Shown piece after piece: positions 44,098 to 54,548 of a stretch of 64,000 nt of DNA. This DNA comes from Jaapia argillacea MUCL 33604 (taxonomy: Eukaryota > Basidiomycota > Agaricomycetes > Jaapiales > Jaapiaceae): the NCBI GenBank assembly GCA_000697665.1, contig KL197738.1:171145-235144 (forward strand), in the 5' to 3' direction. Made by a program: the position numbers and the translations under genes. Numbering within the stretch: position 1 is the stretch's first letter; every line of letters starts with the position of its first letter. Below the pieces are notes generated by a model. The model worked only from the letters and a program-made list of their open reading frames with translations, ran no database searches and was not told the DNA's origin.

Positions 44098-46302
44098 TCA
44101 TCTCCCTCTCCCAGGCGTAGTAGCCCTCCTCGGCGTCCCAGGAAGTTTCCGTGGTGTAGGCGGTGGAACACCCGTCAGTCTCCTATCCACAACCCCACCC
44201 GCAGCAGAAGCTTCATTCACCCTCTGCACCTCCCTCACCGCTCTCCTCGCCGCATCCCCAACTTTCGCCTGCGGTCGCTCCGCATCTATTCGCGATAACG
44301 CTCTCAACAAATCTTGTGGGTCTGTCGGCGGTGCCACTCGGGACGGATTCGTACTTGGTGGGAGGTATGATGATAGAGTACCTGGGGTAGAGGAGAGGGA
44401 GGATGAGGGAATTGGTTGGGAACGTGTTGCTAGGGATAGGGAGAGGAGGGCAAAACGTCGATCTAGGTCTTCTTCGCTTAGATGTGTGGTCCGAAGTGAA
44501 CAGTCCACCAATGCGTGAAGGTGATCAATCTGTCAAGAAAGAGTAAATCAATCAGAGGGTGCCTTCAAAGAACCAAAACCAATCAACACTCACGATGGGT
44601 TCGCATTCCTCCACCCTCCGACTGAGCGGACTTGTCCTACCACCGTCCTCACCGACAATACTCCTCGCCAACGCTACCCCCTCACTCCCCCTAAACTCCT
44701 CAGGAAGCTCATAATCCCTCGGACCCCAATCTTCCACCTCCTGCGACATGGCTCGTTGTTTACCTTTGGCCTTCGCAGAGCGAGCTCGCGTCTCCTTCAT
44801 CTTCTCCGTTTCAGCCATCACCCTCGCTCTATGTTGGTTATAATAAGTAGCGACTTCGCCCCAAGCTTGGTCCTCGGCCATCGCTCTGTACACCCAAATC
44901 AGTCTATACCACAGAATGCAAGGTGATGAATAGACAAACCGTTCGTTATGTTCCGTAAACTTAATCTCCCTAGCCCTATTCTTCACATTCTGCTCATTCT
45001 CTCTCATCTTCTTCGGCGGGACGTCCAACCCATCCAACACCCCACCCACACTAAACACATTCGTATCAATCCTCTTCTCGGCCAACATCCTAATCACATC
45101 ATCCTGCAACTCCTTCAACAAAGCTGCGTCGTCGGGTGAGAGTGGAGGGAGCGGGGGTGGGTCTTTACCAGGGTTACTCGATTTTCGTCTTGATGACGAC
45201 GGTTCGGGAGTGGAAGGATGGGAATTGGGGCGAGGTGCGGCGGCTCGAGATGAACACCATATTAGGAGCTGACGGGCACGCTGGGGTTCGGGGAGGTCGC
45301 AATCAATGTGTTTGTAGAAACTGGAGTCTGAAACGGATGGGTGTGGTTGGGCTAGCATAAGATGGATTACTGGGCGGATAAGGATGAAAGATGGAATATA
45401 CTCACTAATGACACCTGTTTGCTCAAAACTCGCACTAACTCGTTTCCCACGAGAAACAGAACTCCTCCGTCGATGATGACTCTCTCCCCTCATCGACCTA
45501 TTCCTCTCAATCGTTGGTGTCTCACGGGCTGCCAATGGCTGTGACATATCCCTATGGTGAATCGATCCATTGGACGGATGTAACGGTTGAGATTTCGGAA
45601 AAGCCGGGAAAGCGAAGTTGGGATTGATGTTATTGCCCCATAAGTTCTCAGCTTGAACGCGGGATTGTTGACGTAGATGTTCGGCTTCAGAATTCATCAA
45701 CCGAACATCTTCGTCTAATTCTGGGTCGGGACGCGTTGTTGATTGAGGTGGTTGTTGAATTGTGGTTGGAACTTTGGTGGTGGTAGGGTTAGGAGGTCGA
45801 GAATCTGCTCGGAACTTCTTGGATGGTGGTTGTGAGGGACCGGCTTGAGATGTGGAAGGGGGTTTCGTCGGATAAGGACCCGTTGATTGTGGTCGGGGCG
45901 GATGTTGGGATTGTGGTGGTGGCTGGGAGGATGGTGGTGGAACGGAAGGGGGACGCGCCGGAGGTGCACGAACGATCACCAAACCACCTGGCTGCTCTTC
46001 TCCATTGATTACTACGATGGAAAGTCAGATACCTGACGGAACACGCAGTAATCCGACTCACATTTGCGTTTATTGGATGAACCACCTTTCGTTGATCCCT
46101 AACACATATCCAGACGTCAGCCACCCCCACCATAATCCCACCAACTTTCCCGGAAGCTCACCTCTTTCTTAACCCTCTTTGTCCCAGTAAAAAGTGGATT
46201 CCCCTCATCGGCAGCTTTGCGTTTCGAGGTGGGTGGTTGAGGGTCTGTAGGTAACATTGGCTGCTCGAGTCCACCGCCAAATAACGACCTACTTGCGGTC
46301 AT
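44098..46302 (-). CDS. DSN1: Kinetochore protein Dsn1 (Mis13 family, MIS12 complex)
   Basis: Subunit of the MIS12 complex that links centromeric chromatin to the outer kinetochore. Start at the ATG at 46302 (MTASRSLFGGGLEQP), followed by a basic, likely nuclear-targeting run (SKRKAADEG, TKRVKKE). A long Pro-rich, probably disordered region comes next (45960-45730), then an Arg/Ser patch (about 45480), as in fungal Mis13 proteins. The family signature is FYKHIDCDLPEPQRARQLLIW (split here as FYKHIDCDLP and EPQRARQLLIWC, about 45310), then a helical region with LKELQDDVIRMLAEKRIDTN and AEDQAWGEVATYYNQHRARV. The C-terminal exon starts SLRTTHLSEEDL and ends TTPGRGR. Introns fall at about 46170, 46050, 45400, 44930 and 44560. 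Confidence 0.82.
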
Positions 46303-47812
46303 ATATGTTTCGAGGGGGCTATCAGACCTATTTGCCGCGGGTAGGCGGTCGGGTGGTGGTCGCTGTATCGGACGATGAGGAGAGCAGCGTCGGCGACGGT
46401 GATGGCGGAAATCAACAGGGTAAGTCGGACTTCCAAAATTAGTTCCCACCCATGCAGCAATCAACGAAACGCGTCGGTGGCTGACTTGGAATCCACGAAC
46501 AATGCTTTGCCAGTTATGATCATCGTCGTTCTGTTATCCGTCGTCGTCGTCGTCGTCGTCGACGGTATCGGCTGCCGGAGCTTCAAGCGCACCGTTCTCA
46601 CGCTTCACGATTTCTAGCCCCTTTCGAGTCCCTGTTGCTTGGACTACGTCCTTATCAATGTGGCCTTCTGTTTCGTTCGAATCCTTGTCTCCCTCGTTGT
46701 CCGAAAAGCTGGACCAACTTGTGTCGAACGTTGATTTCAGTCACTGTAATCCCCTTTATTCTGAAAAAGGTCACCTCGCTGCCATCTGCTCGTTCGCCCC
46801 AAAACACTCACCCAGATCAAGCCAACTCTTCCTTCTGCCTGGCAATGACATCTTCCTACCTCTTCCTACTCGCGTGATTCGATTCTCCAAGAATCATTCT
46901 TCCTTGGCAACTGCCTAAGCATGAACTGGGAGCCGCGGGAGAATAGGCCGCCTCATCCTGTGAGACTAACAGATATCCTCGCGCTCAATCGTTTGTTACA
47001 AACCAACCCTCAGCCAAAATTGCGATTCCTTTCTGCTACTGGTGGAACCCGTTCTTGCACCATTGATATATCATCCCATCGCTGATAAATCGTGGCAAGC
47101 TCCCGAAAGGACGGAAGATAGCGCGAGACTCGCTATCTTCCGTCAATCTACTCACATACTTCACCAGTCTGACGACTTCTGGATCTCGTCCCGCATGCCG
47201 CGGCCACCTCAATCTCTCACATGCTATGCTAATATTCGTCTCCCCGGTCTTGTCTCCTTTATTCCTGTCTTGATGTCGCCATCGGTAACTGCAAACAGCT
47301 ATTGCAATTCAGCCTATTTCTCAGGCAGATTCCCCGATCGTGTGGTCCCCGTCTTCACCACACAACACTCTTACCCATGAGCTCACGGAAAATCCTCACC
47401 TCCCCCTCCATCTAACGGACGGATTCTACCGTCCAGCAACTCAACCTCGCTCTGATTCGTCACGCCACAATCCACCCGAAACCCGCCACAACTCGCCACA
47501 TCATCCGAAATCCGAACCCATCTCCGAACCCGATCAAGTCTTAATCGGTCCATCACATGACCTGCTTTAAATTCTCTCGCCCGGGCCCGTAAGTGCGAAT
47601 ACGCCGAATAGGTCTTGCCTTCTCCAAATCCTCCCAAATCCCTTACTCATCTCAGACCCCACCATCACCTCATATATAATCCCTATTCCCTATTCCCCCA
47701 CATCCCTCGTTCCATACCCTGCCACTTGGCTTGGCCCCTCAAAACAAGTGACACATCCGCTGTGCCCTCGGATCTAAATTATCGTAAAAGACTATCGTCC
47801 CCCTGATCAAAC
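46303..47812. other. Intergenic region upstream of DSN1 and the IDO gene
   Basis: About 1.5 kb between two divergent genes, so it should hold both promoters. It has a short GTC microsatellite. Open frames are short, overlapping and without recognisable domains. Confidence 0.5.
46540..46561 (+). repeat. GTC trinucleotide repeat
   Basis: Seven uninterrupted GTC units followed by GAC, within the divergent intergenic region. Confidence 0.85.
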
Positions 47813-49331
47813 ATGGAGTTCCTTTTACCTGATCATTTCTTGTCGTTACCTCGTCCCGACGTCAATGTTGGTACCGCACCTGGTGTACCGGATACTTCCA
47901 CTCTTGCCGCACACGATTTCGACGTTGATACCAGAACTGGTTTCATGCCTCCACAAGCCCCCTTAACTTCTTTGCCTGCGCAATGGGTAGCTTGGGAAGA
48001 CGTCCTCGCTGATGCTGCTCATGGGAAATTGAAATTGGGGAGTAGAGTTGATTTGGATGAGGAGGATAGAGAGCTTTCTGAGTGTTGGCGCGGCCGAGTG
48101 AGGAAGGTGAGTCATTATCATAAATCTCTTCGATAGTTCCTGACCTAAAGGATATCAGCTCTCCATCCTCCCCACCGAAGACTTATATAAGTCCGAGTTA
48201 CTCCTCCGTCGCGCCCACCACGTCCTAAGCTGGATAATGCATTTCTACATCCATACCCTGCCCCCCTCACACGATATCCTAATACCAAGCCCAATCACCA
48301 TCCCCCTCCTCCGCATCTGCGACCAACTTCAACTCCCACCAGTCCTAACCTACTCCGACGACGTCTTATACAACTGGTACATCGGCAACGCAGACCCATC
48401 AGACCCGTCACCGTCACCAACGATCGAGAACCTTCGTTGTATCACGTTGTTCACGGGAACGAGAGACGAAGAAGAGTTTTACCTCGCTTCTGCTCGTATT
48501 GAACTACGAGGTGTAGAAGCTCTCGAGTTGATGAGGATGACTATGGACGAAGCGTTCGTAGGAGACTCGATCGCATTCCGTCGTATCACGTCCTATCTCA
48601 ACGCTATGGTCACCGTCATTGCCGACATGACTAAACTACTCTTACAAGTCCGAGAAGGCTGCGATCCGATCGTGTTTTATAACGAGATCAGACCATGGTT
48701 CAAAGGCGCCGATTCGGGAGAGAAGAAGTGGGTGTTTGAGGGGTTAGACGAACATCCCGACATCTTAGAACCCGTCGAACTTTCAGGTCCTAGCGCGGGC
48801 CAAAGCTCACTCGTTCATGCACTAGATATCTTCCTCGGTGTAGATCAATACTCCCATTCCCCCGCTCTCACAGGCCGAGCACCGAGCACTTCCAGTTCCC
48901 AAACAGACTACACAATCCAACGTTCATTCCTCTCCCGCATGCAAACCTACATGCCGCGGCACCACCGCGCCTTCCTCCGTCACCTCTCCTCCAACCCCCG
49001 TCCCCTCCGCACCCTCGTCTCTTCCCACTCCGACTCGTACCCCGAACTCCTAGAAGCATACAACGCATCAGTCAAAGCACTCAAAAAGTTTAGAGATGCC
49101 CACATGCGAATCGTCGCTCTTTATATCATAGGGCCTAGTCGGAAGGCGCTTGTGAAGCCAGAGGATGATGATAAGAAGCCTTATTTTGAGGAAGGGGAGG
49201 AGGAGAAGAGTGTTGTTGCGAGGCCGTTGAAGGGGACTGGAGGGACGGATTTGGTTAGGTTCCTTAAGGGCGTTAGGGATCAGACTGCTGGGGCGGTCAT
49301 GTCGACGCCTGTTGCTCATGAACTGTCGTAG
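47813..49331 (+). CDS. BNA2: Indoleamine 2,3-dioxygenase
   Basis: Heme enzyme that opens the indole ring of tryptophan to N-formylkynurenine, the first step of the kynurenine route to NAD. Two exons, 47813-48106 and 48159-49331, give 488 residues, a normal length for a fungal IDO. The N-terminal part has PGVPDTSTLAAHDFDVDTRT. The core has GPSAGQSSLVHALDIFLGVD, then YMPRHHRAFL, in which the second His of HHR matches the proximal heme ligand (His346 in the human enzyme). Next are AYNASVKALKKFRDAH and the substrate-site loop GTGGTDLVRFLK. All key parts are present and nothing looks broken. A short acidic insert (EEGEEEKS) precedes the GTGGTD loop. The gene is divergent from DSN1. Confidence 0.95.
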
Positions 49332-49896
49332 ATATTGTAGAACAGTGCATTTGCAAACGACATCAATTCAATTTGCTGCATATTCTGCGGGGTGTACCAA
49401 CATCGTTCACGTCGAACAGGCAAGAAGCCGCGCATATATCCCCCTTGTATATGTCCGTCGCGAGTTCCGATACGCGTTGAAACCAGGATGGAGTGGAGGT
49501 GATTGGCAAGGTCCGCAGATGAAGGAACATCGAACGAACAGCCGCGGGAGACGCAGGTGGGCGCTTCCTTCTTCGTGAGACCTCACTGCGTCAGTACAAC
49601 CCTACTTACGTCATCTGAAAACCATAGCGTCTTGCTGTCCACCCACCAAGTCCAATATCCAAATTCCATTGCAAGAGTGGGGGGTGGTGATTATATGCTC
49701 GTACTCAAACCTCAAAATCACACAGGGGATGGTCGTTAGGTCGTCTACATGTACTAAGTGACCAAAGACAAATACAGTAGAGAAAAAGGACCCAAATAAT
49801 GTAGCGCGCCAAGGGGGGGGATAGGTCTGTCCGTTGATGTCCTACTTTTAGCACTGTGGATGGTGGGCGATAAAGGGTAGGGAAAGGATAGGATGA
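49332..49896. other. Convergent intergenic region
   Basis: Lies between the 3' ends of the IDO and cytochrome c genes, so it should hold both transcript ends. It includes a run of nine G (about 49814). No gene is seen. Confidence 0.5.
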
Positions 49897-50398
49897 TCAG
49901 TCAGAGTCAGGACGGAGGAGTGGAAGGAGACGAACCGATGACTTGAGGTAAGTAATAAGGTCATTCCGGTCCTTATCCTTTTTCAAACCAGCAAACGCCA
50001 TCTTCGTACCAGGAATGTACTTCTTTGGGTTCTCGAGGTAATCGAACAAAGTCTGCTCGTCCCAGGTGATACCCTTGTTGACGTTGGCAGCGGTGTAGGA
50101 GAAGCCTTCTGCTTGACCTGTTTTGCGTCCGAAGAGTCTAAGCGCACACAAAGGGGGATAGGAAGAAAGGATGGTATTGTCAGCCGCCGGTGAAGGGGAA
50201 GGGAGAGCGCGGGAAACGTACCCGTGAAGGTTAGGTCCTACTTTGTGAGGACCGCCCGACTCGACGGTATGGCACTGAGCACAACGAGTCTTGAACAACC
50301 CAGCACCCTTTCCAGCATCACCTACGCGACAAAAGCCATCAGTCTCCAATCCACACATCACACCCGCGAAAGAAGCGCGTACCAGCAGAGTAAGGCAT
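49897..50398 (-). CDS. CYC1: Cytochrome c
   Basis: Electron carrier of the mitochondrial intermembrane space, between complexes III and IV. Exons 50398-50383, 50321-50222 and 50137-49897 join in frame. The first codes only MPYSAG, where the split Gly codon confirms the tiny first exon. The heme-binding CAQCH and [17 protein letters not shown] are in exon 2. Exon 3 starts [15 protein letters not shown] and includes the sixth heme ligand Met in PGTKMAFAG. After the usual end LITYLKSS the frame continues for ten more residues ([12 protein letters not shown] is the visible tail). That tail is unusual. It could be a real extension, or a short 3' intron may start at the GTTCGT there. Confidence 0.93.
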
Positions 50399-50605
50399 AT
50401 CTAATTCTAAAGCTTAGAAAAGTGTCGTTAACGCAAGAGACCAAGATATCAGGACTGTTCCAACAAAGGACAGGCGATATGGGCGGCGATAGTGGTGGTG
50501 GTGATGAGATGGAACGAGGTGGATGGACTGCGAGGTGAATTGAGGAGGAACGGAAAGTTGGAGTTGAAAAATGTTTCTTGAGTGCGGGGGTGACGTAAGC
50601 AGACT

Positions 50606-50908
50606 CTAACCGATTTTCCCCGTTTGGGCCAAGCCAATCGGTGCAGCGGGATATGTCGGGCCGAGACCGTTGGGCGGCGACGATGGTGGCGAGACCTGTC
50701 TTTCATTTGTGTAACTTCGTGATTGGTCTGTGGGACTACGAATGGCGTTTGGGTATCCCGTGGGCGTGTAGTATTCGGAGGCGGGGATGAGGATCACAGG
50801 CTGGAGGGTGAGGACGGACTCGGGCGAAGCGTCCACATTCCGAATCGTGGTGGCGTCACTGCAACTCACCTGCGGATCATTGATGAGGGCATCCACCTCT
50901 CTCATCAT
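50606..50908 (-). CDS. Hypothetical small protein or exon
   Basis: Open frame of 100 codons starting with a true ATG pair (MMREVDALINDPQ), Ser/Pro-rich in its second half and ending GLAQTGKIG. A good splice donor (CAG/GTGAGT) lies after codon 13, which argues that this may be the first exon of something else or that the open frame is chance. No domain is seen. It lies upstream of cytochrome c and could also overlap its promoter. Confidence 0.25.
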   Translation of the reverse strand: MMREVDALINDPQVSCSDATTIRNVDASPESVLTLQPVILIPASEYYTPTGYPNAIRSPTDQSRSYTNERQVSPPSSPPNGLGPTYPAAPIGLAQTGKIG

Positions 50909-51629
50909 AGTACTATTCCTCCCATGTCGTCAATTCCGCGATGTAGACCTGTGTCGAGCTACATCTCATGCTCAAAGCGTTGATCCGCGCCACTATGTCA
51001 CCGGAGTCGGATTGTGGGTACTTATCGTCGTGGGGTTCATATTCGTGAGGGTACCAATCCAGGGAGGAAAGTGTATAGCTTGGCGATACCGTGCAGGCTA
51101 TGTCAGATTCAAATCCTTGGCGTATCTTGAAAAGTCTTCTGCTGCTCGCCTCCGAGGGTTGAAAAATTAAATATTTACACAGGAACTTGAATCCGTTATA
51201 GGCTCACTCTGCGATGAACAACGGTCCAATAACCAGGCATTCAGATCTGTTTTTGGCCACTATTCGGTACGATCATCGTTCCCATAGTCTATTCTGGTAT
51301 CCATCTGTTGCCCTTTGCGATCCGACAGATGACTTCGGGGGTGACCTCGTTTTGAGCTCCCCTCCGCAAAGAGTTCTGCATCCATGATCGAACCACGATC
51401 ATAAACCTTAATGTCACCACTAATTTTGGACCTTGGAATCCAAGGTTTGCGACAAATTTGGAGTGAGATTGCTCCTTTGCAGCTATGTACCTGCGAATCA
51501 CTCATTTCGGCCTGTCGAATCTGATATGTAGGCAACTTCGGACTTGATACCCTGGTGACCTCACTATGAATCACCACTCCATTTTGAGTTCCGCATTATC
51601 GAGAAACACGGTCATAGACCACTTTCCAT

Positions 51630-51910
51630 CAAATTTTGGGCCTGTTAGGGATACACTCGGCCTCCCTTCCAATTCGACGAACACAGCCCCTGCCGCTCCA
51701 GTCGCCCTTTTCATTGACAGATTCAACGCCAGCTGGTCCCCGCGCCTCTCGTTTCACATCGTCCCTCTTCTCCGCCGACAACGTTCCTGCAAAGTTCCGG
51801 TTTATTGTCTGTAGACTCGGACCTTGTGTTACGATACTGAGGTAAATGACACTCAGGTAAACCCTTGAGATGGAAGTTCTGACTGAGGCACCTGACCATG
51901 TCTTGACACG
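51630..51910. repeat. Partial copy of the 0.9-kb noncoding repeat
   Basis: Matches the first third of the two units to its right: GACGAACACAG, CCCCGCGCCTCTCGTTTCAC, CGACAACGTTCCTGC and GTAGACTCGGA all recur in order. Confidence 0.75.
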
Positions 51911-51989
51911 GCCGCGGGGCTGGTCTATGGCGCCATAGACCAGCCCCCACCAATTCTTGGGCCCGCCAGCCTCAGCACATACTCATTCC

Positions 51990-52890
51990 GGTTGGATCAA
52001 AGTCAGTGATACACTCGGTCTCCCTTCCGGGTTGACGAACACAGGTCCCACCGCTCGACTCACGCTTTCATTGACATGTTTAACGCCAGCTGGTCCCCGC
52101 GCCTCTCGTTTCACATCGTCGTTCTTCTCCGCGGACAACGTTCCTGCAAACTTCCGGTTTCCGTGTCTGTAGACTCGGATTTGTGTTACTACACTCAGTA
52201 CATTTTATGATCATTCAGGTGAACGCCTGAGACGAAAGTTCCGAATGAGGCACCTGGCCATGTCCTGACTCACGTTCTTCAAGTTTACACGTACGTCTAG
52301 TCTATTCATCTGTCTTCTGGTGCGCGAGAACCAACCGGCTACCTCTAGCTTAGATCGACGGACAAGCGTGTCTTTACTCTGGACAAAATCTCGACTGCTT
52401 GCCCCCATCCTAACGGCACTCCGCGCCAGCATAACTCGACTTAACATGGGAGTGTCTCTTCTGGTCCGAGAGAATCAACCGGTTACTTGGGTTGTACCCT
52501 CTTAGCTTAGATCAAGGCAGAAACGTGTCTTACTCTGGACAAAAAATCTCCACTGCTTGCCTCCATCCTAACAGCATTCCGAACCCCCCATAAGTTCATT
52601 GCGCAGGTGAGTATCTAGGGCACCAAGTTCGTTCGACCCCATAATGAATCCCTAGTGCCTCTCGAGGTTGATCGGTGCAAGTTTTTGATCACCGACAGCC
52701 TCATGTAACCGGCGTCTACCGTTCCCCCGTCCCATCATGGTATGGAGGAGGCACCCCTCAAGGCTAAAATCCTCCCCTTCTCGTCCTTCTCAATCTTCCA
52801 TAATTCAATTACCATATTCTAGCCTCTGGCCAATCATCCACATTTATCCCACCGCTTAATCCGTTTCCGGCGTTGGACTCCGCGGTTATG
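51990..52890. repeat. Noncoding tandem repeat, unit 1
   Basis: About 0.9 kb. Shared blocks in order: GACGAACACAG, GCGCCTCTCGTTTCAC, GACAACGTTCCTGC, CGAGAACCAACCGG, GTGTCTTACTCTGGA, TGATCACCGACAGCCTC, ACCGGCGTCTACCG and TTTATCCCACCGCTTAAT. It contains an internal second copy of the GAGAATCAACCGG part (about 52460-52580). Confidence 0.75.
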
Positions 52891-53039
52891 CAACTCAGCC
52901 CGCGTGTCCAGTTTTTCATACCTTGCGAAGGGGAACTCGAACCAAAGCACCATCCCCCTCCCTCCCAACACCCGAAATCATACACTTTCAACCTAGTGAC
53001 GTCGATCCTCCAGCCCTAATACACACTTATTTTGAACAA

Positions 53040-53720
53040 AGTTTGACGAACACAGCTCCTACCACTCGAGTCATCATTTTCTTCGACATATCCAATACTA
53101 GCTCGTCACTGCGCCTTTCGTTTCACATCCTCGCTGTTCTCCGCCGACAACGTTCCTGCCAAGTTCCGGTTTCCGCATCTGTAGACTGGGACTTGCCTTG
53201 CCACGCTCAGATAAACACTTGTGATCGAGGTTCTGAATGACACAACTGGTCATGTCTTGACTCGTACGTCTGGTCTTCTATCTTCTGGTACGCGAGAACC
53301 AACCGGTTACATGGGTTGTACCCCTTAACTTAGCTACAGGGAGAAACGTGTCGTACTCTGGATAAAATCGAGACTGCATGCCTCCGCGCTGATAGCATTC
53401 CGCTCCGACGTAAACCTGACTGAGCGGATGAATTTCTGGGGCACAGGTTCCTTCCACCCCATAATGCAACCCACTGCGTTTTTGAGGTTGATGGGTGTAG
53501 CCCACGGAACAATTTCTGATCACCAACAGCCTCGTGAAACCGGCGTCTACCGTCGTCTTCACGGTCATGGTCTGGAGGTCAGTGATACCATCCTCTCGTT
53601 CTCGTTCTTCTCCATTTTCCACAATTCAAATATCATCTTCTAGTCCCTAGCCGATCATCCACCTTTATCCCACCGCTTAATTCATTTCCGGTGGTTGGAT
53701 TGCGCAACATATAACAAACT
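53040..53720. repeat. Noncoding tandem repeat, unit 2
   Basis: Same order of blocks as unit 1, slightly shorter because the inner duplication is absent. By eye the two are roughly three-quarters identical. No coding potential is shared, so selection on a protein did not keep the blocks alike. Confidence 0.75.
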
Positions 53721-54548
53721 GTACGCAGGATGGGCTATAAAACGCAGAGGGAACTCGCTTTCAACGAACCAAATCACTCTCACCCACAAAATCCTACTTT
53801 TTCTAGCCTTCGGGGCTACATGGCTTCATGTATCCCTTATTCTGTGTCATCGACTTGAGCACAGTGCCGTGCTCAAGACGGTGACCTGGAGTGAGGCGTA
53901 CACCGAGTCCCGCCCTCCTGTTATCTTATCATAGACGTTTCGACAACAAGACAATCCGCTGTTCACTATGATCCCTACTTTTTGGTTCTCACCATCCCCC
54001 ACCGGCCTTTCACGAGCAGTGGTACGTGACCTCGCCCTCTGCCGTCTTCCTGGGATCCAGGTTCCGTCGTGAGAGGAGTACTGAAGTATCATTGAATTGT
54101 TCCCCCCATGTCGTGTAACTTAGTTGTTCATTACTCACCTGCATTTTTTCTGGGTTCATGTATGCTCCGATGCTCCGAAATATTTGTTCGTTGGATGTGT
54201 CATCTCACAGTCGCTACTAAGTATCGGCGCGAAGCGCAAAGCCTAGTCCCCACTTGCAAATATCACTCACCTCGAGCTTTCGAGTTGGTCGATCTGTTTG
54301 GCCGCGTGGCAATGATTGTAGTACCCCTTGAGGCTATGTGTCTAACCTGTCACACGCAGGAATCCAAGTAGTGCGCGGTACCAGCATTCGCTGGGAAGCA
54401 GCGCTCCACCGACATGTGATAATGCAAAGGCCTCGTTCCTGCCAGGTGGGCCTACATTTATGGCGATGGAAGCAGTGCAATGAGTCCAATCGCGGGCGGC
54501 TTAGAGAAGCCCGATACATCAACAATGACAATCACACAAATACGTCAT

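Larger units (their letters stand above)
50909..54548. other. Long region without a recognisable gene
   Basis: About 3.6 kb. Open frames are short and none shows a domain. Most of 51600-53740 is built from noncoding repeats, listed separately. A TATAAAA box at about 53735 followed by CTTTCAACGAACC could mark a promoter for a short transcript, but nothing clear follows. 53900-54548 is the 3' flank of ORC1. Confidence 0.45.
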
